Shown here piece by piece: positions 1 through 8,772 of a stretch of DNA of 64,000 nucleotides. Under the pieces are notes generated by a model. That model saw only the letters and a list, made by a program, of their open reading frames with translations, was not told the DNA's origin and did not search any database. The DNA is from Bremerella sp. JC817 (lineage in GTDB: Bacteria; Planctomycetota; Planctomycetia; Pirellulales; Pirellulaceae). The stretch is taken from contig NZ_JBFEFG010000267.1 of assembly GCF_040718835.1 (NCBI RefSeq), positions 62,001 to 126,000 on the forward strand, read 5' to 3'. How positions within the stretch are numbered: position 1 is the stretch's first letter; every line of letters begins with the position of its first letter. The translations under genes and the position numbers were made by a program.

Positions 1-180
1 GAGCAGCGGGTACAGAATCGGCTTCGAGCCGCTCTTCTTCAAATAGCGAGTGACCAGTTTGCCATCGTAGTGAACGGTGAGCCCGTCCCCTTCCTGCGTG
101 ATTTCGTACGTCTGGGCGACGCTGACACTGGCAAAACTGAGAAGCAACAGCAGACTGAACAAGCGGTGCATGCGCGGCAT
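1..180 (-). CDS. PmoA-like (DUF6807) secreted protein, N-terminal fragment
   Basis: The 60 visible codons start at an ATG at 178-180 and run off the left edge of the window. They encode a signal peptide (a Leu-rich stretch ending SVSVAQ) followed by a segment with LTVHYDGKLVTRYL and KSGSKPILYPLL. The KSGxKPxLYPL string is what I associate with the N-terminal strand region of planctomycete PmoA-family (DUF6807) secreted proteins. Only the first domain edge is visible, so the assignment is tentative. No enzymatic activity can be claimed. Confidence 0.55.
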   Translation of the reverse strand, partial: MPRMHRLFSLLLLLSFASVSVAQTYEITQEGDGLTVHYDGKLVTRYLKKSGSKPILYPLL

Positions 181-270
181 ATCCTTAGAACTCGGGTGGG
201 ATATCGATGGGGTGAACAGTAAATACTGTTCTCATCCTACCTGAGAGCTATTCCGCAATCCAGCAACCGC

Positions 271-1056
271 TTACTTTTGTGCGGCAGAAGTCCGCTTGAT
301 GTAAGCATCGAATTTGACCGGCTTGGCCTTAGCCAGATCAGCCTCGATCGACTGGATGAGCTTGTCATCCGAGACATTGAGCGTCCAACGATACTCGTGG
401 CGGCTCTTCAGCGAGACAATCTTCGATGGATCGGCATTCCGAATCGTCTTGCGAACTTCGGTCGGAACGGCCCCGCGGCTCTTCACTTCCGCATTGAGCG
501 ACATCCGTGCCTGAGGCAAGTCGCTTCCCATCGAAATGAAGTTCAGCATTGCCGACCAGTCGCAGAACTGCGAATAGGCATCCGCCAGTGGCTGATCTTC
601 GATCTTCTGCAAATCGGCTTCATAGATCAAAGGATCGCCCGACAGCTTGAGAACCTGAGTCCCCGGATCGTAGCTGGTCTGAAACGAGGGATTTTTCAGG
701 AAGTCCCACAGTGGGTTCGATGGTAAATCGCCATACTGCTTGAAATAGGTGGCATGCTGCAGGACGTCCTGCGTCGACATCGTGGTCCGGACGGCGGTGT
801 CTTGTCCCTGACCAGGGTCCAGCATCGTGATCTGTCCGTTCGAGAAGTCGATGATCGTCACCTGGCGTGGTGGCGTCATGACGACGTCGTAAATCTTGTC
901 CCCTTTGAAAACCGTCTGATAGGTCGCCACGGGCGAACGTTCGTTTCCTCGGTAGATGGAAGTCGCCACCTGAAAGTCGGCAGCGTTGCTCACACAAACA
1001 AGCGAAGACCAAACAGCAAGAACGGCGGTTGGCAGAGTGGCAGTTTTCACGATCAA
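271..1056 (-). CDS. Secreted protein of unknown function (261 aa)
   Basis: An N-terminal hydrophobic stretch ending VCVSNAADF looks like a Sec signal peptide cut near residue 25, so the mature protein should be exported. The rest is soluble, without cysteine clusters, repeats or a family motif I recognise. A conserved-looking core lies around residues 30-75 (DKIYDVVMTPPRQVTIIDF, then a DPGQGQD segment). It is on the same strand as the upstream endonuclease V fusion but about 90 bp away, so co-transcription is possible and not shown. The left neighbour is also a secreted protein. The coding frame is convincing from its length and signal peptide; the function is unknown. Confidence 0.7.
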   Translation of the reverse strand: MIVKTATLPTAVLAVWSSLVCVSNAADFQVATSIYRGNERSPVATYQTVFKGDKIYDVVMTPPRQVTIIDFSNGQITMLDPGQGQDTAVRTTMSTQDVLQHATYFKQYGDLPSNPLWDFLKNPSFQTSYDPGTQVLKLSGDPLIYEADLQKIEDQPLADAYSQFCDWSAMLNFISMGSDLPQARMSLNAEVKSRGAVPTEVRKTIRNADPSKIVSLKSRHEYRWTLNVSDDKLIQSIEADLAKAKPVKFDAYIKRTSAAQK

Positions 1057-1148
1057 ATCGGCTCTGGGAATGAAGTTTCTCAGGGTAGATTGGGACGAAT
1101 GCCCGAACCTTACCTAATTTCCGCAAGCCGAGTCCAGAGGAATCGTCG

Positions 1149-2186
1149 CTACGCGCCGGTCGCGACGATAGTGCTAGCAATTCGCCGGCTCTCGCGGTCG
1201 GCGGCATAGATTGGTTCTGGCGAACGATGCCCAGCAAAGCAGCGCGTGACCATCGTCTTCATCAAATGGTCGTCGACCCCATAGCCCAGCGAGACATACT
1301 GCGGATGTTTCGTCTTGGTATGCGGCAAGATGGCGTATCCCAGCACATCGTCCGGCTCGGTTTGACTCGCTGCGATTGGCTCCCAGACGCCGACCTCTGG
1401 CAGATCGTTGGCGATGGTCCCGCAGATTCGCTTCTTCGCAATGCCAATCGTAGGAATCCCGGCCAAGGCGCCCAGCATTGTGGCGATTCCTAGCCTTCGC
1501 GGGTGAAGCCGTCCGTTTCCATCGACCAACAACAGATCCGGTAGCGTCCCTTCTTCCTGCATCGCGGCGAGCAATTCCAGGTGCAGTGGCAATTCACGGA
1601 AGGCGAGGTAGCCGGTGATATACGGAAACGAAACCGGCCGGCAGATCGAAGCATGGCTGATGAGGGTCTTCCCATCGGCGTCGAATCGACTACACACCGC
1701 AATGCCTTGATTGCCGGCGTAAGAGACGTCGAGCCCAGCGATCGTGCGAATATCGCCGAGCATTACCGGTGGGCGTGCTCGACAAACGAAGTTCGTTTGC
1801 CAACCCTTTAATTCGAGTAACGGCATCGAGGTCTTCGTCAGTGCGAAGCGATGCTGCTTCAAGTTGACCTTCGATTCCGTGACTTCGATCCCTTCGGCCT
1901 TCAGCCGTGCGATCTTTTGCTGCACGTCTCCGCTGAAGTACAGCCCGATGTCGCCGGTCGATCGGACGACCCGATGCGAAAGCTCTCTTAGCGGACAGTT
2001 TGCATCCAGAAGCCATGTTGCCACCCAGCGACTGGCGACCGAATCTCCCAGGGCCTTGGCCAGATCGCCATAGGTCGTCACTTTGCCGGCCGGCACTTGC
2101 TGAAGTAATCCGGTGAGCAGTTCTGGGAGATCAGCGATCCGAAGCTGAAACGCTTCCACCACCTGCCTGAGATCCGATAGGCCCAT
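1149..2186 (-). CDS. Alkyltransferase-like (ATL) domain fused to endonuclease V
   Basis: Two DNA-repair domains in one 345-aa chain. Residues about 20-85 match the DNA-binding domain of O6-alkylguanine-DNA alkyltransferase: GKVTTYGDLAKALG includes the base-flipping Tyr39, and SHRVVRSTGDIGLY aligns with the PCHRV active site. The acceptor Cys is replaced by Ser70, so this half should bind lesions without removing alkyl groups, as ATL proteins do. Residues about 115-345 are endonuclease V, which cuts near deoxyinosine. The four catalytic acid/base positions appear intact: D153 (GLDVSY), E198 (LAFRELP), D222 (LLVDGNGRLHPRR) and K251 (GIAKK). An AGT-endonuclease V fusion with an active Cys is known from the archaeon Ferroplasma acidarmanus. 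The start at 2186 has no strong Shine-Dalgarno sequence, so an alternative start is possible. Confidence 0.9.
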   Translation of the reverse strand: MGLSDLRQVVEAFQLRIADLPELLTGLLQQVPAGKVTTYGDLAKALGDSVASRWVATWLLDANCPLRELSHRVVRSTGDIGLYFSGDVQQKIARLKAEGIEVTESKVNLKQHRFALTKTSMPLLELKGWQTNFVCRARPPVMLGDIRTIAGLDVSYAGNQGIAVCSRFDADGKTLISHASICRPVSFPYITGYLAFRELPLHLELLAAMQEEGTLPDLLLVDGNGRLHPRRLGIATMLGALAGIPTIGIAKKRICGTIANDLPEVGVWEPIAASQTEPDDVLGYAILPHTKTKHPQYVSLGYGVDDHLMKTMVTRCFAGHRSPEPIYAADRESRRIASTIVATGA

Positions 2187-2203
2187 CCATGCCGACTTTC
2201 GTG

Positions 2204-2614
2204 CTAGCGAGGTTCACTCGGTGAGTAATTTTGCCGGGCATAAATCGCCCGTGCCAAAGCATAAGCCCCAATACCTAGTCCGGCACCAATCGTATCGGCC
2301 AGCAGATCGGCTGGGTCAGGCGTTCGACCCGCGACCAGCATCTGGGTTAGCTCATCGAACATCCCCAGTGCCACCATCGCCAATCCAACGAGCACCGCCA
2401 ACAGCGGCGTCCAGCGATAGTTCCAGGCCCGCAACGCCAACAGCGACACAAAGGCCAATACCGCGTAGATCGTCATGTGAGCGATCTTGTCGGCATGGGG
2501 AAAGAGAATCTCGTTAGGCTCCTGCCGCAGCGGCCAATGAGTCGCTGTGAATGCAATTGCCCACAACGCAACCAAGACGATGGTAGCCAAGAGGGGCAGT
2601 TTTCGCAGCGACAT
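2204..2614 (-). CDS. VanZ-like family membrane protein
   Basis: A small polytopic membrane protein (136 aa, about four hydrophobic segments) with the VanZ signature: HADKIAHMTIYAVLAF in the second segment, then FDELTQMLVAGRTPDPADLL before the last helix. VanZ is named after the teicoplanin-resistance accessory protein, but most chromosomal members have no known role. I start at the ATG at 2614 (MSLRKLPLL) because the frame upstream offers only a TTG. The gene ends 18 bp before the ATL-endonuclease V start on the same strand, so the two are probably one transcript, although no functional link is obvious. Confidence 0.85.
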   Translation of the reverse strand: MSLRKLPLLATIVLVALWAIAFTATHWPLRQEPNEILFPHADKIAHMTIYAVLAFVSLLALRAWNYRWTPLLAVLVGLAMVALGMFDELTQMLVAGRTPDPADLLADTIGAGLGIGAYALARAIYARQNYSPSEPR

Positions 2615-2785
2615 AAAGGGATCCCGGCAGGGTAGCAATAACAAGCCCTCAGCCTAATCGACGCCACATTCCCAAACAACCATGGCGTGCCTTGCGATAA
2701 TGGGCCTGGATCCAGTATGGTTTCTAACGATTATAGGTCCTGGGCAACTCTCCCGATTCATCAACCCACAAGGCGTGAAACACGC

Positions 2786-3742
2786 ATGGCCATTCTGATT
2801 ACCGGCGGTGCCGGCTTCATTGGTAGTCACCTGACGCAAATTCTTCTGAAGCAGTCGGACGAAAAACTGGTTACGCTCGACAACTTCAACGACTACTACG
2901 ATCCCGCTCTGAAGCGGGAGAACGTGAAGCCAGTCGCCAACGAATCACGAGTTACCCTGATCGAAGGGGATTTCTGCGATTCGGACAAAATGAAGCGGCT
3001 GTTCGACGAACACGACATCGATCAAGTCGTTCATCTGGGGGCCTATGCCGGCGTTCGGATCAGCGTTCAGAAGCCACAGATGTATCAGCATGCCAACGTC
3101 GGCGGAACGCTCTCGCTGTTGGAAGCTGCCCGGCATCACCCTGTCAAACGATTCCTACTGGCCTCTTCGTCGACCGTTTACGGCAAAGGTGCCGGCATCC
3201 CATTCTGCGAGAACGCCCCGCTGGGTATCCCGGCCAGTCCTTATGGGGCGACGAAGCGTGCCGCCGAACTGCTCTGCTTGACCTATCACCAACTCCATGG
3301 CGTTCCAACGGCCTGCTTGCGGCCATTTAGCGTCTATGGACCGCGTCTTCGCCCTGACCTCGCTTTGACGATCTTCGCCAAGGCGGTCCACGAAGGGACC
3401 CCGATTCCTTTGTTCGGCGATGGCAGCATTCGTCGCGACTTCACTCACGTCAGCGACATCTGCCAAGGCTTCATCTCAGCCCTCACGGCTGATGGGGTCG
3501 TGGGGGAAGAAATCAATGTGGGGCATAGCGATCCGATCGAGATGCGCCGGCTGATCGAGTTGCTCGAGAAGTCGTTCGGTAAGAAGGCGGTAATCGACTA
3601 CCTGCCGGAACGCCCGGAAGACCTGCCGGTTACCTATGCGAACCTTGATAAGGCCGAGAAGCTGCTGAACTACTCCCCCAAGGTGCTCATCGAAGATGGC
3701 ATCCAGGAATACGTCGACTGGTACCGAAGCTGGCACGGCTAA
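2786..3742 (+). CDS. NAD-dependent sugar-nucleotide epimerase/dehydratase (UDP-hexose/hexuronate 4-epimerase type)
   Basis: An extended short-chain dehydrogenase of 318 aa. The N-terminus MAILITGGAGFIGSH is the Rossmann dinucleotide-binding motif. The catalytic triad is visible as the SSSTVYG serine/threonine segment and YGATK, giving Tyr and Lys. RPFSVYGPRLRPD and the downstream FGDGSIRRDFTHVSD match substrate-binding loops of UDP-glucose/UDP-glucuronate 4-epimerases. It should interconvert UDP-sugars in the cytoplasm for polysaccharide or lipopolysaccharide synthesis; the exact substrate cannot be read from sequence. The start at 2786 is chosen because it puts the Rossmann motif at the N-terminus; the longer open frame upstream has no homology-like content. 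Confidence 0.9.
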   Translation: MAILITGGAGFIGSHLTQILLKQSDEKLVTLDNFNDYYDPALKRENVKPVANESRVTLIEGDFCDSDKMKRLFDEHDIDQVVHLGAYAGVRISVQKPQMYQHANVGGTLSLLEAARHHPVKRFLLASSSTVYGKGAGIPFCENAPLGIPASPYGATKRAAELLCLTYHQLHGVPTACLRPFSVYGPRLRPDLALTIFAKAVHEGTPIPLFGDGSIRRDFTHVSDICQGFISALTADGVVGEEINVGHSDPIEMRRLIELLEKSFGKKAVIDYLPERPEDLPVTYANLDKAEKLLNYSPKVLIEDGIQEYVDWYRSWHG

Positions 3743-3832
3743 TGGAATCTCGCCGGCGGAATTGCTAGGCTGAACAGGCCGCCGCCCACTCGGCTCTCCT
3801 TCCCCTTCCCTCCCACAAGCGAATTTGACCTC

Positions 3833-4468
3833 ATGCGTTGCTTTTCAATGCTGGCCTGTTGGACGCTGGTTGCCCTCCTGGCTTGGCCCTTGGCTGCCGA
3901 AGAAATGAAGACCAAGACGCGTTCGCTGTTCGACGGTAAGTCGATGGACTTGTGGAATGTGCCCGAGTTCGGCGGCGAAGGGGAAGTCTCCCTGAAAGAA
4001 GGGGTGATCACGATGGGCCAAGGGGTGATGCTGACCGGCATTACTTACAAGAACAACGACCTTCCCCGCAACAATTACGAGCTGACCTGGGAAGCCCGTC
4101 GCACGATGGGGATCGATTTCTTCGCCGCGGCGACCTTCCCGGTGAAGGATAGCCACTGCAGCTTTATCAATGGCGGATGGGGTGGAGCCGTGGTCGGTCT
4201 GAGCAGTATCGACGGCGTCGATGCCTCCGAAAACGAAACGACCCAATACGTCGCCTTCGACGACAACAAGTGGTACCGGTTCAAAGTCCGGGTCACGGAT
4301 AAGAAGATCGAGGCCTGGATCGATGATAAACAGGTCGTCGACGCGAACATCGAAGGAAAGAAGATCTCGACGCGGAACGAAGTCACTCTTTCGCAGCCAC
4401 TCGGTTTCTCGGCGTGGCAAAGCAGTGCCGAGATCCGCAAGATCGAAGTCACCCCGCTGGCCAAGTAA
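3833..4468 (+). CDS. Secreted DUF1080 (3-keto-disaccharide hydrolase-like) protein
   Basis: A 211-aa protein with a signal peptide (LVALLAWPLAAEE) followed by one concanavalin-like beta-sandwich. The pattern SLFDGKSMDLWNV near residue 31, and later KWYRFKVRVTDKKIEAWIDD and GFSAWQSSAEIRKIEV, is typical of DUF1080. Planctomycetes carry many DUF1080 paralogs. Some family members hydrolyse 3-keto-glycosides, but most are untested, and this one is short with no added domain. It acts outside the cytoplasm. It is followed by a 3' remnant of comM on the opposite strand. Confidence 0.85.
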   Translation: MRCFSMLACWTLVALLAWPLAAEEMKTKTRSLFDGKSMDLWNVPEFGGEGEVSLKEGVITMGQGVMLTGITYKNNDLPRNNYELTWEARRTMGIDFFAAATFPVKDSHCSFINGGWGGAVVGLSSIDGVDASENETTQYVAFDDNKWYRFKVRVTDKKIEAWIDDKQVVDANIEGKKISTRNEVTLSQPLGFSAWQSSAEIRKIEVTPLAK

Positions 4469-4476
4469 GGCCGGCT

Positions 4477-4528
4477 AACCCACCAAACTGCGATCAAGCA
4501 TGCGGTAGTTAATCGTCTCGCGCTTCAT
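4477..4528 (-). pseudogene. Remnant of the 3' end of a comM/yifB-type gene
   Basis: Read on the minus strand this stretch encodes ETINYRMLDRSLVG followed by a stop. The intact comM at 6962-8497 ends EAINYRMLDRSLVG. Over 4479-4521 against 6966-7008, 37 of 43 nucleotides agree, and almost all differences fall at third codon positions. Upstream of the homologous part (beyond about 4521) similarity stops abruptly. It is therefore the stub of a different comM allele, not a recent copy. It lies on the far side of the lipoprotein + permease pair and may be one end of an inserted segment. Confidence 0.75.
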
Positions 4529-4552
4529 ACTCCGCTGACGTCCTCTCGCCCC

Positions 4553-5389
4553 TCAGTTGTTGGATTTTCCAGCATAAATCATGGTGGCTTCCTGATCCTT
4601 CCATTGATGAATCAGAACCTTTAGTCCGTTGGGTGATTCCCCTGCCAAAATGAAAGTTGTGACGCTTCCTTGCGGGAGTTCGATCGTCCCGTTCCCGACT
4701 TGGGCTGGGCTGTCCGCGTAGCGTACTGAGAACTCGGTCTCGCCTGCATTTATTTTGAGCCAGTCACTCACTTGGGAGAACCCTTGCGGCGGTGATTGAT
4801 GGTGGGTGCCAGCCTTGTCGATCAGGTCGACGATAAATTCATTTTTGCCTGGCGAAAAAACGGCGAGGCGGAGTTTCGGGGCGGCATCAGGCTTCGCGGG
4901 GGGTAATCGAATCAACTTTTGCTGAAGAAGAAAATGCTTCGAGGTCACGACCTCCATACCGCCGAGAAACGACTTCGCCTCTTCATAGGAACTCTGCTTC
5001 CAGAGGTCAGGGCTCGAGTCGAAATCAGCGAAGGGCGTTTCCTGGTTGAATCCGTAAAGAACAAGAAGGTAACTGGCGTCCTTCCCTAGGCCGTAGCGAA
5101 ACTGTTCGGCAGGCATCCGCGTTTGATTCTCGAGTGTGAAATTCCACACACCCGATTCCAGCGGTTTCGCATTTACGAGTTGCCCGAATGGAAGTACTTC
5201 ATCGAACCGCTGTTCGGCGTCTGGACTGCGTCGCGCCGTTACTTCCAAGGGAACCGCCGGATTACTGACATTAAGCAGAAAGAGGTCCGTTTTTTGGGAC
5301 GGATCGTTACCCAGGCACCCCGTAATTACAAAGGCCATGGTGATGAAGAGGCCCAAGCCCCAAGGTCGTTGAACATGTTTGTGTGCCAT
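4553..5389 (-). CDS. Lipoprotein of unknown function downstream of the APC permease
   Basis: A 278-aa protein with a lipoprotein signal: a hydrophobic stretch ending VITGC, with Cys25 as the probable lipidation site. The body is soluble. DLFLLNVSNPAVPLEV followed by an extended beta-rich region recalls DUF4397/AlgF-like beta-sandwich proteins, but the similarity is weak and I do not assign a family. It starts 3 bp after the permease stop codon, so the two are surely one operon. Base composition is lower in GC than the surroundings: the line at 4561-4620 has 25 G/C in 60. A role with the transported solute, as a periplasmic partner, is a guess from the neighbour only. Confidence 0.7.
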   Translation of the reverse strand: MAHKHVQRPWGLGLFITMAFVITGCLGNDPSQKTDLFLLNVSNPAVPLEVTARRSPDAEQRFDEVLPFGQLVNAKPLESGVWNFTLENQTRMPAEQFRYGLGKDASYLLVLYGFNQETPFADFDSSPDLWKQSSYEEAKSFLGGMEVVTSKHFLLQQKLIRLPPAKPDAAPKLRLAVFSPGKNEFIVDLIDKAGTHHQSPPQGFSQVSDWLKINAGETEFSVRYADSPAQVGNGTIELPQGSVTTFILAGESPNGLKVLIHQWKDQEATMIYAGKSNN

Positions 5390-5392
5390 CGA

Positions 5393-6685
5393 TTACACCT
5401 CTTTGCTTGTCAGCCGACGCAAGATTGCACTACGGCCCAATGTTGCCACCAAACTTAGCAATACGAGCACCGCGAGAGAGATTGGAGCAGTCACAATCAG
5501 CCGGGCAACCAATACGACGCCAATCATCGCACCGACGATGATCCCTGTAAGCGGAATCCAGCGATTCGAATCGGCTAATTGAAAACATGTCAGGTTCACA
5601 ATGAAAAAGGCCGCCAGAAAGACCAGGCTTGCTGCTTCGACCAGTGCCGATAGCGAACCGAGGACCGACAGTAGGGTTGCCACGATACCAATCACGATGA
5701 TGGGTCGATCAGGCACACCAAAGCGGTTCTGATGAGAAAACCAGCCAGGTAATTCATGGTCGCGCGCGACACGAGCCGCAAGTTTCCCTGTGGAGAAGAG
5801 TGTCGAATTAATCGCCGCCGCGGTAGCAAAGGCGGCAGCGATCGTCATCACCACAAGCCCGGCAGTTCCTCCCACATTTTCAGCGGCGATCGAAAGGGCC
5901 ACTTGCTTTTCTTCAACAATCGCCAGGGCACCTGCCAACATCGTCGCACCCAGCGCAACAAGCACATAGACAAATACGACGAAAATGGCCGCGGAAACGA
6001 GAACCGGTAGAAAGTACTTCTCCGGCGATTTGACCTTCTCATATTCATAGGTCAAGAGCTGAAACCCTTCGTACGACACAAAGATCGCGGCCGCCCCCAC
6101 ACTGGCAGACCAAGGTGTTCGAGGCTCGATGCCGGCAAGCAGTTGCGTACTATCCCAATTGCAAATCCCAATGAGTCCAAGAACTAGCAGGACGACCAGA
6201 TTGGCGGTAACAATCACCACCTCGACCGCCGTCATCTTGCCAATACCGACAAGATTCAACCCGATCAATGCAATCCCGATACCAATGGCGGAGGCTCGAA
6301 TTACTGCAGGGCCCCCACCGATTGAATAGGCGAGATAGTGTCCGAAGGCGAATGTATACACAGCAATTGTCAGCGTGTATCCGAGGATCAAAAGCCACGA
6401 AAGACTTCCGGCAATGCCTTGTCGATCCATTTCCTCCAGAAATTCGAAAGCTCCACCACTTCTCTCGTAGTGATTTGAAACTCGGGCATAGGAGTACGCT
6501 GTACAAACGGCAATGACGCCAGAAATCACGAAACTAAGCCATGCCCACTGTGCGGCTACCGCGATCACTACCCCCAGGGCAATATAGATTCCCCCACCCA
6601 CCATTCCGCCGGCGGCTAGTGCCCACACTCGAACCGGGCCAAGTTGCCCCTGCGAGCCTGTAGACTTCTCCGTGTTATTCATCAA
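5393..6685 (-). CDS. APC-superfamily amino acid permease
   Basis: A 430-aa integral membrane protein with about 12 hydrophobic segments. The first carries GGMVGGGIYIALGVV, matching the GxG[IV] substrate-binding bend of APC transporters, and YEGFQLLTYEYEKVKSPEKY in the middle is typical of the family's helix 6 region and following loop. It should import or exchange amino acids or amines across the cytoplasmic membrane. The substrate is unknown. It is the first gene of a two-gene unit with the lipoprotein at 4553-5389. The pair sits between the true comM end and a comM 3' remnant, and is AT-richer than nearby housekeeping genes, which suggests acquisition. Confidence 0.88.
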   Translation of the reverse strand: MMNNTEKSTGSQGQLGPVRVWALAAGGMVGGGIYIALGVVIAVAAQWAWLSFVISGVIAVCTAYSYARVSNHYERSGGAFEFLEEMDRQGIAGSLSWLLILGYTLTIAVYTFAFGHYLAYSIGGGPAVIRASAIGIGIALIGLNLVGIGKMTAVEVVIVTANLVVLLVLGLIGICNWDSTQLLAGIEPRTPWSASVGAAAIFVSYEGFQLLTYEYEKVKSPEKYFLPVLVSAAIFVVFVYVLVALGATMLAGALAIVEEKQVALSIAAENVGGTAGLVVMTIAAAFATAAAINSTLFSTGKLAARVARDHELPGWFSHQNRFGVPDRPIIVIGIVATLLSVLGSLSALVEAASLVFLAAFFIVNLTCFQLADSNRWIPLTGIIVGAMIGVVLVARLIVTAPISLAVLVLLSLVATLGRSAILRRLTSKEV

Positions 6686-6961
6686 AGAAATTCACTCTTC
6701 CAGTTCGGTTAGATATGAACCCATCAACAGTCATGGCAATTCGGCGAAAATTGTAGACTGGTGTGCCGCTAGCACCAAACCGTTCCCCTTCGTGTGTCCC
6801 TGGTATTTGGCCTCCACTCGAAGTCGATGCTGGCGCGTTATCCCTTTATCCCAGGAATGGGGAGGGCATCTAAGAGAAATAGGATGATTAAGATAAAAGC
6901 CAGTGGCTCGTGGTGGAAACTCGGTAAGCTTCGAGGAAATTTGAGGAAAATCAATTTCTCC

Positions 6962-8497
6962 TCATCCCACCAAACTTCGATCCAGCATCCGATAGTTGAT
7001 CGCCTCGCAAACATGGTCGGCGGTAATCGTTGTGGCTGATTCCAGGTCGGCGATCGTTCGGGCCAGGCGGAGAATCTTGTCGTAGGCCCTGGCCGAGAGG
7101 CCGAAGTTGCTGATGCTTTGTTTCATCAGCGTCGCGGCTTCTTCTTCGACGTGGCAGAACTTGCGAACCTCGCGGCTGCTCATTTGAGCGTTGTACCGCG
7201 TGCGACTGCCGATAAATCGCCGAGTCTGGATGGTCCGGGCCGCGACCACCATCTGCTTGAGCGTCTCGCTGCTGGTTCCTTCCGTCGTGCTGGCCAGTTC
7301 CTGGTACGGCACGGCCGGCACTTCGATTTGGATATCGATCCGGTCGAGCAAAGGTCCGCTGATCTTGCCCACGTACTTCTCGACTTGGGGCACGCTACAG
7401 CGGCAATCGCGTCTCGGGTCGTTGCGAAAGCCACATGGGCAAGGGTTCATCGCGGCGACCAGCATGAAGTCGGCCGGGAACGTCACGCTTCGCAGGGCCC
7501 GGCTGATCGTCACCTGGCGATCTTCCAGCGGCTGCCGCATCAATTCGAGCGTGCGCCGATTGAACTCTGGCAATTCGTCGAGAAACAGAATCCCGTTGTG
7601 CGAAAGCGAAATCTCACCCGGAGCCGGGTTGCTGCCTCCTCCCACTAGGCCTGCTTCGCTGATCGTATGATGGGGCGAACGAAACGGACGGGTCGCTAGC
7701 AACGGCTGATTCGTCGCCAGCCGTCCGGTCGCACTATAGATCCGCGTCGTCTCGACCGATTCCCCTGGCGTCAGCCCCGGTAAGATCGTCCGCACTCGCT
7801 TGGCCAGCATCGTCTTGCCCGAGCCTGGTGGTCCAACGAGCAGCAAATTATGCATCCCAGCCGCGGCGATCGTGGCGGCTCGTTTGGCAAGTTCCTGGCC
7901 GCGTACGTCCGCGAAGTCAACTTCGTAGTTGCAATGTTCTTCCAGCAGTGACTGAATCTGCGGCGGCACCGGTTCGATATCGAGTTGCCCAGCCAGGAAT
8001 CCCACGGCTTCGGCCAGGCTCGAGACTGGTATCACTTCGATTCCTTCCACGACGGCCGCTTCCCGAGCATTCTCGGCCGGAACGATGATGCCGGCCAATC
8101 CCTGCTTCTCCGTTTCGATCGCCTTCGAGAGGATGCCTCGGATTGGCCGCGTCGTGCCATCCAGAGCCAATTCTCCCACGATTGCATACTGATCGAGGCG
8201 TTCGCTCATCAGCTGACCGCTTCCCAGCAAGATGCCCAACGTAATCGGCAAATCAAATGAAGCCGCATTCTTGGGAAGCTCAGCCGGGGCCAGGTTGATG
8301 ACCACGCGGTCTCGGGGGCAGAAGAAGCCGGAGTTAACGATGGCCCGTTCGATTCGGTGGACGCTTTCTTTCACCGCCGCCTCTGGCAGGCCGACCAGCA
8401 CCGTTTTGGGTAAAGCCGTTGGAGATACGTCGACTTCCACCTCCACCGGAATCGCTTCGATCCCAGCCATCGAGTAGGTACGTAGTTGAGCCAGCAT
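6962..8497 (-). CDS. comM: ComM/YifB family Mg-chelatase-like AAA+ ATPase
   Basis: A 511-aa protein starting at MLAQLRTYS (8497, preceded by GGAAA-type sequence). The N-terminal third is the Lon-protease-like S5 fold typical of the family (EVDVSPTALPKTVLVGLPE). The AAA+ core has Walker A VGPPGSGKTMLAKR, Walker B GILFLDELPEF and the MNPCPCGF Cys-rich loop. A C-terminal helical lid ends INYRMLDRSLVG. ComM is a hexameric helicase that promotes branch migration when transformed DNA is integrated in naturally competent bacteria. The family is widespread also in species not known to be competent. Its 3' end exists in a second, decayed copy at 4477-4528. Confidence 0.93.
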   Translation of the reverse strand: MLAQLRTYSMAGIEAIPVEVEVDVSPTALPKTVLVGLPEAAVKESVHRIERAIVNSGFFCPRDRVVINLAPAELPKNAASFDLPITLGILLGSGQLMSERLDQYAIVGELALDGTTRPIRGILSKAIETEKQGLAGIIVPAENAREAAVVEGIEVIPVSSLAEAVGFLAGQLDIEPVPPQIQSLLEEHCNYEVDFADVRGQELAKRAATIAAAGMHNLLLVGPPGSGKTMLAKRVRTILPGLTPGESVETTRIYSATGRLATNQPLLATRPFRSPHHTISEAGLVGGGSNPAPGEISLSHNGILFLDELPEFNRRTLELMRQPLEDRQVTISRALRSVTFPADFMLVAAMNPCPCGFRNDPRRDCRCSVPQVEKYVGKISGPLLDRIDIQIEVPAVPYQELASTTEGTSSETLKQMVVAARTIQTRRFIGSRTRYNAQMSSREVRKFCHVEEEAATLMKQSISNFGLSARAYDKILRLARTIADLESATTITADHVCEAINYRMLDRSLVG

Positions 8498-8772
8498 TTC
8501 CAAAAACCTTTCCCACCAGTCGTCGTCTCGATGCACATCGCAGTCACCCCCCATTCTGCGAGAACAGAAACCCCACGATCAAGCCGTCCAGCAAAGATTC
8601 CCAAAGAAATTGAGTCCGTCGATTTTCAATTTGTAACGCACGCAGTTTCATTTCGTGCCAACTGGGCTATGAAAACAGACAATCCATTGTTGGCTGACAC
8701 TGGGGCTAATATGCTCACAAACATGGTCAAGATTATTTAAACCTTTTCCGCATTAGTTTGAGGCACCCAACC
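8498..8772. other. Intergenic region between divergent comM and the DUF1559 operon
   Basis: This 275-bp gap separates two divergent genes and must hold both promoters. The part close to the DUF1559 start is A/T-rich (around 8725-8750). I see no clear operator, RNA gene or small coding frame. Confidence 0.4.
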
